This document shows, piece after piece, positions 8,537 through 17,942 of a stretch of DNA of 64,000 nucleotides; position 1 is the first letter of the stretch, and each line of letters starts with the position of its first letter. The notes under the pieces are model-generated. The model saw only the letters and a program-made list of their open reading frames with translations. It was not told where the DNA came from and ran no database searches. Origin of the DNA: Bradyrhizobium sp. LHD-71 (GTDB taxonomy: Bacteria; Pseudomonadota; Alphaproteobacteria; Rhizobiales; Xanthobacteraceae); assembly GCF_031157255.1 (NCBI RefSeq), contig NZ_JAVIFX010000009.1, positions 1-64,000 of the forward strand, given 5' to 3'. The position numbers were made by a program, and so were the translations under genes.

Positions 8537-9523
8537 TCACTCCACGCTGATGTTTGCATCCTTGATGACCTTGGTCCAAAGACCGACGTCCTTGGCGATG
8601 ATATCGTCGAACGTCTTGAGCGGTGCCGGCTTTGGCTCGCAGCCGGCCACATCGAGTTTTTTCTGCACGTCTTCGTTTGCGAGCGCTGTGCTGAGCGCCT
8701 GCGCGATCTTCTCGACCACAGGCCGCGGCGTGTTGGCAGGAACGACGATGCCGAACCACGGCGTAACCTGCGCCTCTGCAAAACCTTGCTCGGCGAGAGT
8801 GGGTGCATCGGGGAAGTATTTCGAGCGGCCGCCGTCGTTGATGGCGCCGATAATGCGGATCGCGCCGGACTGAACCTGCGCCAAGGTCTGGTTGGCCGAG
8901 AGGAATGTCGAGGTGATCAGGCCGTTGGCGAGATCCGGCACCATCTGCGGAAAACCGCGATAGCCGATGCCGGTCACATCGATGCCTGCAAGGCGTTTGA
9001 ATAATTCGAAACCGAGATGCGTCGTCGAGCCTTTGCCGGGGTGGGCGTAGTTCAGCGTGCCCGGCTTCTCCTTCGCCAGCTTGACGAATTCGGCGACGTT
9101 GGTCGCGGGCACAGAGGTTGGCACCACAAAGAAGTTCGGAGCCTTGCATATCTGTCCGACGCCAACGAAGTCCTTGGCCGGATGCCAACGAAGGTTCGGA
9201 TAAAGGCCTGGGCTTGCGGTGAAGAACGTCGTCGCCAACAGCCACGTGTAACCGTCGGGTTCGGCGCGGGCCACTTCTTCTGCCGCGATGGTGCCGTTGG
9301 CGCCGGATTTCGATTCCACCACAATCGTTCCACCAAGCGCCGGCGCCATCTTGTCGCCGACGATGCGAGCGAAAACATCGGTGACGCTCCCCGGCGCATA
9401 AGGAATGACGATGCGAATGGGCCGCGTGGGAAAATCGGTCTGTGCAACGCTTGTGGAGACGCTGGCTGCAAGGCTAATTGCTGCGGCGGCGGCGTGAATG
9501 ATCACTCTCTTGTTGAAAGTCAC
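8537..9523 (-). CDS. Bug/TctC-family periplasmic solute-binding protein (328 aa)
   Basis: This is a second orphan receptor of the tripartite tricarboxylate transporter type. It has a signal peptide ending near SVAQ, then FPTRPIRIVIPYAPGSVTD and, further on, VVESKSGANGTIAA, all family hallmarks. The start is a GTG whose codon overlaps the stop of the GDP-mannose hydrolase gene in a GTGA junction, so it is probably translated from the same message. That pairing is odd, because the upstream gene belongs to nucleotide-sugar metabolism. The membrane partners TctA and TctB are absent from the window. Ligand unknown. Confidence 0.87.
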   Translation of the reverse strand: MTFNKRVIIHAAAAAISLAASVSTSVAQTDFPTRPIRIVIPYAPGSVTDVFARIVGDKMAPALGGTIVVESKSGANGTIAAEEVARAEPDGYTWLLATTFFTASPGLYPNLRWHPAKDFVGVGQICKAPNFFVVPTSVPATNVAEFVKLAKEKPGTLNYAHPGKGSTTHLGFELFKRLAGIDVTGIGYRGFPQMVPDLANGLITSTFLSANQTLAQVQSGAIRIIGAINDGGRSKYFPDAPTLAEQGFAEAQVTPWFGIVVPANTPRPVVEKIAQALSTALANEDVQKKLDVAGCEPKPAPLKTFDDIIAKDVGLWTKVIKDANISVE

Positions 9524-10014
9524 TGCTGCTTCTCGTTCTGAGTTTTTCTTGGCGTTCCGGTAGCCAGATACGCAAGTGAATAGGGATGAATTCGCAAACG
9601 GTCGAACTCGCTGGGGGATGCCCAGATGAGTTCCGAGTGTTGCGTGTCGGCGGTTACGTCAATCCTTTCCGGAAGGTAAAGCTCGTAGGCTAGGCATATA
9701 TAGTGTGTGCCGAACCCCGGTGCGTTCTTCCAGTTTGTCTCATAGAAGTGTTCGTAGACACCGATCAGACGCGCTTCTTTGATAGTCGATGTGAGTGATG
9801 TTTCAGTTGCCAGGATTCTTTCGAAGGCATCGGAAAGCGTTTCACCTTTCCGTATTCTGCCTCCCGGAACGAAATAAAAACCGTGAGCCGGATTATTCTT
9901 GCGAAGACCCAGCATCACGGCGCCTGCCGGGTCCCGGATCACAACGTCAATCGAGCAAAGCGGCGCACTACGCACAATCCCTTCGAATTCGTGCTCGTGC
10001 AGCTTGTCACTCAC
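9520..10014 (-). CDS. gmm: GDP-mannose mannosyl hydrolase, Nudix family (164 aa)
   Basis: Gmm hydrolyses GDP-mannose to GDP and mannose and tunes the pool used for fucose-containing polysaccharides. The modified Nudix box GGRIRKGETLSDAFERILA (about 51-69) lacks the usual REUXEE glutamates, which is the known mark of this branch. The early segment ending in HGFYFVPGGR and the later YICLAYEL also fit. It starts with GTG. The neighbour upstream on the same strand is a Gmd-like dehydratase, as commonly seen in fucose or colanic-acid type clusters. The stop overlaps the start of the following Bug receptor gene. Confidence 0.85.
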   Translation of the reverse strand: MSDKLHEHEFEGIVRSAPLCSIDVVIRDPAGAVMLGLRKNNPAHGFYFVPGGRIRKGETLSDAFERILATETSLTSTIKEARLIGVYEHFYETNWKNAPGFGTHYICLAYELYLPERIDVTADTQHSELIWASPSEFDRLRIHPYSLAYLATGTPRKTQNEKQQ

Positions 10015-10099
10015 TCAACGAAGCCCCAGCGCCAGTTTCTTGGTCGATATGCCGTCAAATCGGGCCGGTTTCAAGGGCAAACGATCAAAGCACAACGGG

Positions 10100-11077
10100 C
10101 TAGACGTCAACGGCATGCCTTCTTTTCACCTCGGCTTCGGCCAGGCGAAGCACGATGTCCTTCATTCGAACCTTCGCGCTCCAACCAAGTTCGCGTTTGG
10201 CCCGGCGAGGATTTCCGGCGCTCCAGTCAATGTCCGTTGGCCGGCGCAAGGCGGGGTCAACCTCGACATGCTTGCGCCAATCCAGACTGAAGTATGAGAA
10301 AACTTCGCGAACGAAGGTCTCAAGCGTGTTTGTTTCACCGGTCGCGATCACAAAATCCTTTGGCTCGTCATTGCGCAGCATCAAAGCCATTGCCTCCACA
10401 TACTCGGGCGCCCATCCGAAATCTCGGGCCACTGCGAGGTTTCCGAGGACGAGCCGGTCAATCTTGCGGTCGGCGATATCGGCTGCCCCAGAGACGATCT
10501 TCTGCGTGACGAAGCGGCGCGGCCGCAGCGGAGATTCATGATTGAACAGGATGCCGGAGCAGGCGAACTGACCATAAGCCTCGCGGTAGTTTGCGACAGT
10601 CCAGAACGCCGTCGCCTTGCCGACTCCGTAGGGGCTTCTCGGCTCGAATGGCGTGGTTTCATCGGCGATGTCTTTGGTATTACCGAAGCATTCGCTCGAG
10701 CATGCATTGTAGAGCTTGGTGTCAAGCTTCAGGAGCCTCATGCATTCAAGAATGTTGAGCGGGCCGAAAATCGTCGAATCCAAAGTCTCGACGGGCTGTC
10801 CAAAGGACAATCCAACCGAGGACTGCCCTGCCAGGTTGTAAATTTCCGACGGACCGACATCCGAGATCACCTGAAGAATGCTGCGAAAGTCGGTCAGGCT
10901 GGCTGAATGGAGACCAACCTGCTCGATGATTCCAAGTCTGCGGAGGTTTGCGAAGCTCGTCAGTTCCTTATCCCGGGAGGTGCCGTGCACTTCATATCCT
11001 TGAGCAAGGAGGTGTTGGGAGAGGTACGCTCCATCCTGCCCGGATATGCCAAAAATGAGTGCCTTTTTCTTCGCCAT
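10100..11077 (-). CDS. Gmd-family GDP-mannose 4,6-dehydratase-like protein (325 aa)
   Basis: This is an extended short-chain dehydrogenase of the Gmd group, which converts GDP-mannose to GDP-4-keto-6-deoxymannose in the cytosol. Visible motifs are the cofactor loop FGISGQDGAYL near the N-terminus, EIYNLAGQSSVG, SPYGVGKATAFW (Tyr and Lys of YxxxK) and FNHESPLRPRRFV. It is shorter and more divergent than the canonical Gmd at 38336, with NACSSECFGN where the canonical copy has [10 protein letters not shown] chose the second of two adjacent ATGs (11077), since GGAG lies six bases before it; the frame extends further upstream without family similarity. It may make a related deoxysugar intermediate. 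It reads into the hydrolase gene 85 bases downstream. Confidence 0.82.
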   Translation of the reverse strand: MAKKKALIFGISGQDGAYLSQHLLAQGYEVHGTSRDKELTSFANLRRLGIIEQVGLHSASLTDFRSILQVISDVGPSEIYNLAGQSSVGLSFGQPVETLDSTIFGPLNILECMRLLKLDTKLYNACSSECFGNTKDIADETTPFEPRSPYGVGKATAFWTVANYREAYGQFACSGILFNHESPLRPRRFVTQKIVSGAADIADRKIDRLVLGNLAVARDFGWAPEYVEAMALMLRNDEPKDFVIATGETNTLETFVREVFSYFSLDWRKHVEVDPALRRPTDIDWSAGNPRRAKRELGWSAKVRMKDIVLRLAEAEVKRRHAVDV

Positions 11078-12033
11078 CATACGCTCCGCGCTCCAGTGCG
11101 GCAGCGAGAGGCGCCGCAATCTCCACTTTGCAGCAACCGCCCCGACGGGATTCCGCATTGTTCGGCGCCGAACCTCCAATCCCGAATTGGCATTGTTAAG
11201 GCGAGAACCGATGCGTCATTAGTTTGCGTGCTCATTCAGTCGCTGCATTCCGCGTGACTTCGACGTTTGGGATTGTGCACGGAGCAACTCCGATGCGCAT
11301 TTGGATGCGTCCGGCCGCCGCATTCTTGATTCAATTGTCAAACAGCAGACACACGGCATCGCCCCCTGTTCAGTCCGGCCTGGGATCGCCGGTCTTCTTT
11401 TGCTTCCTTCGCCTTAAGAGGGCGTGCGGAACGCTTGGGCGTTTAGCTGCACCCGCAGCCCCACGTGCAGTAAGAGAAAGCACGTGAGTGGTGGTCACCA
11501 CGGACGCGAGCCTCAAGCCGGCGTTCCGCACACGATGGTTCTTGCACGGTTTGCTGCATGCCCCCAGGCCTCGCCACTTTCGCTGGCTTCGCCCGGTTCG
11601 TGCGAACTGTCGCCCGGGCATGCACTTGGACCGTCCGTCCGTCGTACCGGCGTCAACTGGCTTTGGGCATCACACGGATTTCTCCGGCGCTTTCCAAGGC
11701 CCGGCATCGTAACGGCCACCGCATCCCGCTCCGCATCTCAAAGACGATCGCGACGCGCCCTCTCATTGAAGCGGGACGAGATGCATCGTATTGCGGATAG
11801 GAATGAAGGCAACAATTATTTCGGAAAAAACGAACTCCTGTGAATATCCTGTGTGTAACGCGAGCGACGGTTGCTGCGAATTTACCTGCGTAGGTGGCTA
11901 GGTCAGCCGTCTGACACGCATTTCCATGGAGCGTCCTACCAACGTTGTGCCGCGCACGCGACCATTGTCAGCTGGCGAGATGACAGCAATGCAAACGCAT
12001 ACCTAACGGGGTGTCTCTTTGTCTAAAGTTGGC
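11078..12033. other. Long non-coding stretch with repeat-like sequence
   Basis: No frame in these 956 bases has convincing coding character. The part from about 11440 to 11720 holds several short inverted repeats (for example CTGCAC...GTGCAG and GTGGTCACCAC) and a plus-strand frame starting MVVTTDASLKPAFRTRWF. That peptide resembles spurious small proteins I remember from dispersed intergenic repeats in Bradyrhizobium genomes; I could not verify this. The right part is AT-richer. The left end should hold the promoter of the Gmd-like gene. Confidence 0.4.
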
Positions 12034-14595
12034 TCATCGGATCGGAATAGCCTTTCTGACAATATGAACGTGCCCATTGCCAGCTCCGTCGACAAGCTCG
12101 AATTTCCACACTCGTACGGCTGCTGCCTTCAGAACGTCTGCAGAAACGATGTACTGGTTGATGGAGTTGGGAGCGTCGATACGCACCCCATAGACCAGCG
12201 CAACCGGAAGTCGTTCTACGATGTCCGCAATGTATGGTCCAAGGTCTTTCTCAATGCCCGTTTGACGGAAGATTGCTTCCAGCGTGCTCACGTGCATCGA
12301 TGGAATGTCCTGCCGCAAGTCCGTCTGCTCCGGTTGGACGACAAATCCTGTCAGAGCGGGTGTCGGCAGCACTAGGTGAACATTGCCTTGTGAGTGCTCG
12401 TTCTGGATTGCGATTTCCTTCTCTCCCGCTCCCAAGAGGAGGCGAGCGCCGAGGGGGACAACAAGCAAGAGTATGACGATGACAGAAAGGCCGAGGGCGG
12501 CGTTTTGCCAACGCACAACTGGGCGTGGAAGGTTGGCGGAGGGCATCATCGGTGTGGATAGTCCCAGCGCAAGCATCATCGCGATGAATACGTGCGTGAC
12601 GGTCAAGACGCGCCCACCATCATCTCTGAAGACGAAGGCCGAGGACAACACTACGCTGGCAAGCAATGTCAGGAGGAATGTCGTCTCGGGCAAGCGATCG
12701 CGCCGACTGAAAAAATAGAGCCAACCTGGCAATAGCATCACAAGGATAGTCTGGATAACCGACGTGGGAGGCCAGAACAGGGTTGTGTACTGGACGACAA
12801 AAAAGCGCGGGATGTTCTCGAAATACGCGACCATCGTAGAGTAGAGCGTTCCGAGGAGGACAGCGGGTTGCGCGTGAATTGCCTTCAGCGCCTCGTTCCA
12901 GAGCAATGCGTTCTGAGCAACGCGATCTCCAGAAGCCGCGGCCAGCTGTGCAGAGAACGTATTAGCGCATTCCGCCCAGTTTGTTCCCCGACTCAATCCG
13001 CAGATCGTGTAGGAAAAATTACCTCCAGTGTCGCCGGCGTTCGGCGTAAAGCTAAAGGCGAGTAAGAAGTTTATGCCCAAAACCGCAATGCCTATGATCG
13101 CCGCGACCCCCAGCAGATAGAGACGCTGCCGATTCGAATGGCCAAATCTCATGGCGATCCAGGCTGGCACTGCAAGTATCGTGAACATGCTGCCCATACG
13201 CGTCAGCAAGCCGATGCAAAGCGCAGCATACCCGAGAAAGGCGAAGTGCAGCGACGCCAATCGGAAGCAGCGCACGAAAAGCGCGAGCGCGAGCAATCCC
13301 CACATCAAGCCCAACGACTCGGTCATCATTGTCGTAAGGAAGGGGCGAGCCAACCCGAGAGCAAGACCCGTGAATGCAAGCGTGATCCAGATGCCGTACC
13401 GTTTAGCGATCGAGCGAGCGCAGAACACGATTGCAACGGTAACCAGCAGCGCTTGAACAACGAGTGACCCCGTATAAGAATAAGCACCGAGAAACAGCAC
13501 CACCGAGCGTGCTGCGGCTGCAAACGGACGCTGTGCTGCTATTGCATTCCATGCTCCCTCATAGATGCCTTCGAACGGCGCGGCATAGTAAACCCGAGCG
13601 TCGGAGTAGGGCACCAGACCGCCAAGGCTCATGTAGTGCATGTCGAGCGGCGTGTACCGGCCGCTCCATCCTCCTCCAGAAAGCAGAAACAGCAGCAGGA
13701 GCAAGAGCACGGGCCAGAACGCCCACGTCCAGAACAATGAAAAGCTTTTCAGATGGCAGCTATATCGCGTGCGCGCGGCCGTCGCAGCGGATACGATCCA
13801 TTCAAGGACACAACCGGCCGCGGCAAGCACGAACATGGCGTGGCTTGAGAAGAGCGCCAAGTCCCAGGCATGTGCCAAAGTCGGCCACCTCCGAATAATG
13901 GTCGCGGTCGGGAGCGCGTCGCCGCTGGCCAGTCCCCAGATGATCGTGCCTGCGTAACCCACTGCTATGAGGCAGAATCCAAGGCTTGCGATCCAGAGCA
14001 CAACAAATGCGAAATCGACCACGCGCACTGACATTCGTTCGAACCGCAACCGGTCTGCGCGGCGCTCGATGATCAAAACGCCTGTGCACGCTGCGGCCGC
14101 AAGGACGACAAGGCCAAGAACGATATAAGGGTGAGCGCGGACCGAATAGGAAATCGATATCGATGTTGTGCCGTCGTTAGCGAGGTCCGACGGAAGCCAG
14201 AAATACAAATGGGTATTCCAGTGACTGAAACCCCCGGTGAACCCGGCCCGCAGCCGGTCATGAGGGACATGGGCCTCATTCCATTCTTGGCCAGCGACTG
14301 AGAGTCTCAGATCTGATGCGCGCCCACGCTCCATGGAATCGCCCGGTGCCCCGAGCAATGAACGCGGTCTCACGCTAGTGGCGACGGAAAGAACGACGAG
14401 GCGACTTTCCTTCGTTTCAGTTTGGAACGGGCCTCGATACGTCTCGGTCTTCTTCCAGACACCAAATTCAAGGGACAGGGCAGCGAGGGCAAGACCTAGG
14501 AGAATAGCAGCGAGGATGCCCCACGTGCGGCGCGACGAGCATACTTGCAGCAGCTGCCGAACGACGGGAACGATTCCTAGTTCAACGATTGGCAA
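12034..14595 (-). CDS. Large polytopic membrane protein, possible GT-C-type glycosyltransferase (853 aa)
   Basis: The protein has an N-terminal membrane segment (about residues 25-45), a soluble extracytoplasmic-looking part (50-155), and then many hydrophobic segments spread to about residue 705, followed by a soluble tail. The layout, and its place in a polysaccharide locus, fit a GT-C-fold enzyme or O-antigen modifying protein, but I see no clear family motif such as the acidic first-loop pair. Translation seems to begin at TTG 14595, since no earlier or better ATG exists. It stands alone between long non-coding stretches. Function is uncertain. Confidence 0.7.
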   Translation of the reverse strand: MPIVELGIVPVVRQLLQVCSSRRTWGILAAILLGLALAALSLEFGVWKKTETYRGPFQTETKESRLVVLSVATSVRPRSLLGAPGDSMERGRASDLRLSVAGQEWNEAHVPHDRLRAGFTGGFSHWNTHLYFWLPSDLANDGTTSISISYSVRAHPYIVLGLVVLAAAACTGVLIIERRADRLRFERMSVRVVDFAFVVLWIASLGFCLIAVGYAGTIIWGLASGDALPTATIIRRWPTLAHAWDLALFSSHAMFVLAAAGCVLEWIVSAATAARTRYSCHLKSFSLFWTWAFWPVLLLLLLFLLSGGGWSGRYTPLDMHYMSLGGLVPYSDARVYYAAPFEGIYEGAWNAIAAQRPFAAAARSVVLFLGAYSYTGSLVVQALLVTVAIVFCARSIAKRYGIWITLAFTGLALGLARPFLTTMMTESLGLMWGLLALALFVRCFRLASLHFAFLGYAALCIGLLTRMGSMFTILAVPAWIAMRFGHSNRQRLYLLGVAAIIGIAVLGINFLLAFSFTPNAGDTGGNFSYTICGLSRGTNWAECANTFSAQLAAASGDRVAQNALLWNEALKAIHAQPAVLLGTLYSTMVAYFENIPRFFVVQYTTLFWPPTSVIQTILVMLLPGWLYFFSRRDRLPETTFLLTLLASVVLSSAFVFRDDGGRVLTVTHVFIAMMLALGLSTPMMPSANLPRPVVRWQNAALGLSVIVILLLVVPLGARLLLGAGEKEIAIQNEHSQGNVHLVLPTPALTGFVVQPEQTDLRQDIPSMHVSTLEAIFRQTGIEKDLGPYIADIVERLPVALVYGVRIDAPNSINQYIVSADVLKAAAVRVWKFELVDGAGNGHVHIVRKAIPIR

Positions 14596-15037
14596 GATTG
14601 AAATCTGGCGCCCCTATCATGTGCTTTTCGTCCGCGACTGCCGGCTGACAACAATCTGTCCTGCGCAACATGATAATGATGGTAGCGGGATCGCCACTGC
14701 TGCGGCGCGCGGGGTTCGACAGAAGATAGCGGTTGCCTTTCGAATTTGCATCAGAGAAATCACGTTCTACGCTCTGCGGTTGGTGTGTGCTGGTTTGTTC
14801 GAAATGTTCGCGATTGTTGCTCACGTGTTGCCGGCCTCAAGCTTCGCCTTGTTGGCTCCGATCAGGGCTTTGATGACGGGCCGGGAGCGTTCGGGCGAAC
14901 TCGTCCGAAGCCATTCGATTTCTCCAGTGATGTGGATGATTTGATCTGGGCGGGGATGCCGTAGTCGCGAGCGGTAATGCATCACGGTTGCTTGCCGCGC
15001 GTCCGTCGAGTTATCTTGCCGGCGGGCAGAGGAAAAT
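14596..15037. other. Divergent intergenic region
   Basis: It separates a minus-strand membrane protein gene from a plus-strand group, so it should hold two promoters. Open frames crossing it are antisense or low-quality. A frame ending around 14964 (FDFSSDVDDLIWAGMP) might be a scrap of an old gene, but nothing supports it further. Confidence 0.4.
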
Positions 15038-15304
15038 ATGAACAGTCATAATCTCGCGATCCGCTTTTTGCGGAGCGCCGTCTTTCTCGTATTGCTTGCA
15101 ACAACCGCCGCCGCGATTTTAGAGCGAGATGTCGAATTCCTCGTTAATCGCGACTTCTCGGACTCGCTCGAACGAGTCGTTCGCGCCGGTGCGTGGCTTG
15201 GAGTCGTCTACTGTGCGGTGCTGTTCGCGCTCGAAAGGCAGCAAGCGCGGCACGCCGTCCTGCTGATCCTATCGATTGCCCTGCTCACAGCGCTGAAGGT
15301 CTAG
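15038..15304 (+). CDS. Small membrane protein, unknown function (88 aa)
   Basis: There is a good start context (GAGGAAAAT before ATG). Two hydrophobic stretches (about residues 13-27 and 48-64) and a third near the C-terminus (72-86) suggest an inner-membrane protein. The soluble link between the first two is charged. I recognise no family. It is the first of a short same-strand series leading to the membrane glycosyltransferase at 15558, so it may work with that enzyme, but this is only context. Confidence 0.55.
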   Translation: MNSHNLAIRFLRSAVFLVLLATTAAAILERDVEFLVNRDFSDSLERVVRAGAWLGVVYCAVLFALERQQARHAVLLILSIALLTALKV

Positions 15305-15422
15305 TCGGCGCCCGGCGGTACCAATCCACAGGCCTTAGCCCTTGGACCTCATCAATTGTGGCGATTGCGTGTCGCGTTCCCTTCGGCTAAGTTCCCTCCC
15401 GGGCAGGGAGGAAATACCTACA

Positions 15423-15512
15423 ATGTCTTACATATTGGTGGCCGTCGCCGGCATCACGGCGATGGCCCTGCTTTTGGCTGGTGCCCTACTGGCCGGCTTT
15501 CCGCTGTTTTGA
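15423..15512 (+). CDS. Possible 29-residue single-pass membrane peptide
   Basis: An ATG at 15423 is preceded by GGGAGGAAA about eight to twelve bases away. The frame encodes MSYILVAVAGITAMALLL followed by AGALLAGFPLF and a stop. Almost all residues are hydrophobic, forming one membrane helix. It ends 45 bases before the membrane glycosyltransferase gene. It could be a tiny accessory subunit or a leader peptide; coding is inferred only from start context and composition. Confidence 0.4.
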   Translation: MSYILVAVAGITAMALLLAGALLAGFPLF

Positions 15513-15557
15513 GCACGAACAAGCTGCTTTTCGCATCACCTAAAGCAGGACATAGGA

Positions 15558-17189
15558 ATGTTTATCAGCATCGACGCAGACGCGAGGGCGCCTGCGTTTA
15601 AAGCTTGGCAGCCTTGGGCCATAGCCCTGCTGCTCATTCTCCCCTGGGGGATCTACCCGTTCATCGACTTCAATCCCTACATCTTTGAAGGCGACGTCGG
15701 AAACCTCACGACTTGGGCCTCACAGTTCAAAGAGATGCTGCTGGCGCGGCATGCGAACTTCGTTCTTGTACCACCGAACGCAGGCTATCCTCCCTACTTC
15801 GACGGCTACAGCGTCCTCTACGCCATCCTCAGTTTTCCGCTGAACGGTTTTGCGACCGACGAAGGAAGTATGGTTTTCGCGTTCCGACTTATCAATGCAG
15901 CCGTGTGGACCTGCAGCGCCCTGACACTGTTCTTTTCCGCGTGGTTTCTCTCGCGCAACGCGCTTCTGGCTTTTTCACTCGCGATCATCTATGCCGCCAG
16001 CCCGGGCCTGCTCAGCGCAACCCTGCTTCGCATGGACCACCTCATCATGCTGATGCTGAACGCGATGATTCTGCTCAGCTTGGTCATCGCATCTCGCCCG
16101 ACATCAACATATCTCGCTGCGACGCTTGCAGCCGTTATGGCAATACTGATCGCAACGAAGATATCGTCCATAGCTTTGTGCGTTACCGCAGCGCCCGCCG
16201 TGATTATTGCTCTGTACCGACGCTGGTGGAGCATTCGCCACGTTCTCGTGGCGCTCTCGGTTGGCGCCGCTGTAAGCGTCCTTCTATGGATACGATACCT
16301 ATTCCATCTGCCAGATTTCTTCGACATCGTGTTTGCGAAATACCTGGACCTCAAGGCCTGGGACACGCTCGTTGGCACATCGGACTGGGCTTACTATTTC
16401 TGGACTTACCCAATCAAACAATGGGGGTCGACCTTTAACGTCGCTGTCGCTCTCGCCTCAGCGGTAGTTGTCGCAGTGTCTGCCCGCAAACCTTGGCTTT
16501 TGCCTATAGCTGTCCCGCTCATCGTTCTTTCGTTGATCGGCTTGTTTCAACAGAAGTACGACCGCTTTGCGTTCTCTTTCTTTCCGCTATACTTGCTTGC
16601 TTTCGCGGCGCTCGCGCAGCTTTTGGGCAAGTGGAAAATTGTCGCCGTACTTTTCCCCCTAATAGGTCTATCTGCGGCAATACCCAACTACATCGCATCC
16701 GCAAAAGAGGCTTCGAACGCTTCAGCGTCGATACAGGCCACTCGCATCGAGCCGAAAAATTGGATCAGAGCTAACGTCAAACCAGGGAGCCGGGTTGGCT
16801 CCTACGCAAGTAGCTACGTCACCCTGCCGCCGATCTGGGATATGCCGTATAAGTTTGTGCAGACGTTCTTTAATTTCCCATATTTGGACGGTCCGAAAAT
16901 GAGGGAATATCGGCCACCGTCTATGAAAGACATTGAAGATCATTACGATGTGATACTTCTAAGCGATTGCCATCTGCAGATTTACGACGGAACGTTCCGT
17001 GCTTGGGACGCACAGGCCCGCGCGCTTGAGTGGCGAGGCTTCGCAACGGAGCTGTTCAAAAGGTATAGAACTGAATACTTCGAAGCGCAGAGCAAAAATT
17101 ACTGCGTTCGACGCATTTACGTCGTTGTCGTAAACCCAGACGCACTTTTAAGGGCACCCGTTCGAGTTGACTTGGAATTTCCCGAATAG
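15558..17189 (+). CDS. GT-C/GT39-like integral membrane glycosyltransferase (543 aa)
   Basis: About ten to eleven transmembrane helices lie between residues 20 and 390, with a soluble C-terminal part. In the first extracytoplasmic loop DFNPYIFEGDVGNLTTW contains acidic residues placed as in GT39/ArnT-like enzymes, which take sugars from polyprenyl phosphate carriers on the periplasmic side. Further support is the pattern FRLINAAVWTCSA followed by paired helices, as in this superfamily. Length is normal. A polyprenyl-phosphate glycosyltransferase able to feed such an enzyme is encoded at 61213. Start has AGGA upstream. Sugar and acceptor are unknown. Confidence 0.72.
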   Translation: MFISIDADARAPAFKAWQPWAIALLLILPWGIYPFIDFNPYIFEGDVGNLTTWASQFKEMLLARHANFVLVPPNAGYPPYFDGYSVLYAILSFPLNGFATDEGSMVFAFRLINAAVWTCSALTLFFSAWFLSRNALLAFSLAIIYAASPGLLSATLLRMDHLIMLMLNAMILLSLVIASRPTSTYLAATLAAVMAILIATKISSIALCVTAAPAVIIALYRRWWSIRHVLVALSVGAAVSVLLWIRYLFHLPDFFDIVFAKYLDLKAWDTLVGTSDWAYYFWTYPIKQWGSTFNVAVALASAVVVAVSARKPWLLPIAVPLIVLSLIGLFQQKYDRFAFSFFPLYLLAFAALAQLLGKWKIVAVLFPLIGLSAAIPNYIASAKEASNASASIQATRIEPKNWIRANVKPGSRVGSYASSYVTLPPIWDMPYKFVQTFFNFPYLDGPKMREYRPPSMKDIEDHYDVILLSDCHLQIYDGTFRAWDAQARALEWRGFATELFKRYRTEYFEAQSKNYCVRRIYVVVVNPDALLRAPVRVDLEFPE

Positions 17190-17365
17190 CGGCAACATGC
17201 GGCACCAGTTAAGACTTCGCCCGGTTAGTGGGGCGCGAAGCGACTTCACGCCGCGCGCCACGAAGGCGTGCATGTTCTTTTGATGGCGCGCGTGTTCCAG
17301 AGTCCCGCCTCTTGCTGAATTTCCGCGTGGATGCCACCATGCTAACCGTCGGTGGGGAGAGGTAG

Positions 17366-17692
17366 ATGGATTCGGAAGACCTTCAGGAAAGGATTTTTCT
17401 CAGTGCCATTCTGTTCCCCGATTGGCTGGCCCAGCAGCTCAAAGCCAGGGCACTCTGGACGGCGATGATTGCCTTCTCTTCTTTGACGATGCTCGATTTC
17501 TCATGGCGTCAATCGCTGGTGATCAGCGTCATGGTTTTCATTATTAGAGCGGTGCCTCTTTCGTTGCGGGCCATCGAGCATGCGGTTCTCGTCGTCTTTG
17601 CACTGGCAGTCGCGTATCAAAGTGGCATCACTTTCGGCTGGCTGGCGCAGATGCTGCGCTTGACAGTAAGTTGCTCCGGAATAAGCCCGTAG
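17366..17692 (+). CDS. Small membrane protein, unknown function (108 aa)
   Basis: GGAGAGGTAG stands right before the ATG, a strong start. Hydrophobic segments lie at about residues 30-45, 49-65 and 72-95, suggesting three membrane passes, and the protein begins with an acidic segment. I do not recognise a family. It follows the GT39-like gene after 176 bases that contain a weak hairpin near 17215-17240, so it may be a separate unit. Confidence 0.55.
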   Translation: MDSEDLQERIFLSAILFPDWLAQQLKARALWTAMIAFSSLTMLDFSWRQSLVISVMVFIIRAVPLSLRAIEHAVLVVFALAVAYQSGITFGWLAQMLRLTVSCSGISP

Positions 17693-17942
17693 TCCGCACC
17701 GTTGCTCGTCGGAAACTGGAGAAAGCTAGGTCAGCAAGCCTATCGATGCCGCTCTTGCCGCAAGCAATAGTTCATAAGCCGGGTCCAACCCATCAGCCAG
17801 TCCGCAACGCCGACAATGATCAGCAGCATGGTACGAAGGCTCGCCATGCGGTTGAACGCGTCGACATCTGTCGCGTTCCAGACTTACCCGCTGGTAACTC
17901 GCCTGGCATGGTGACATGTGGGTTCTTTGGCAAAGTCGTCGG

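Noticed and set aside
11224-11843. Overlapping small plus-strand frames (87-139 residues)
   Set aside because: Cys/Arg/Pro-rich, no ribosome site or domain; better explained as non-coding repeat-like DNA.
14333-14964. Plus-strand frames in the divergent region ending SSDVDDLIWAGMP
   Set aside because: Weak start contexts and partial overlap antisense to the 853-residue gene; at most a gene scrap.
17215-17240. Hairpin CTTCGC...GCGAAG after the GT39-like gene
   Set aside because: The stem is only six pairs with a long loop and no U-run, too weak to list as a terminator.
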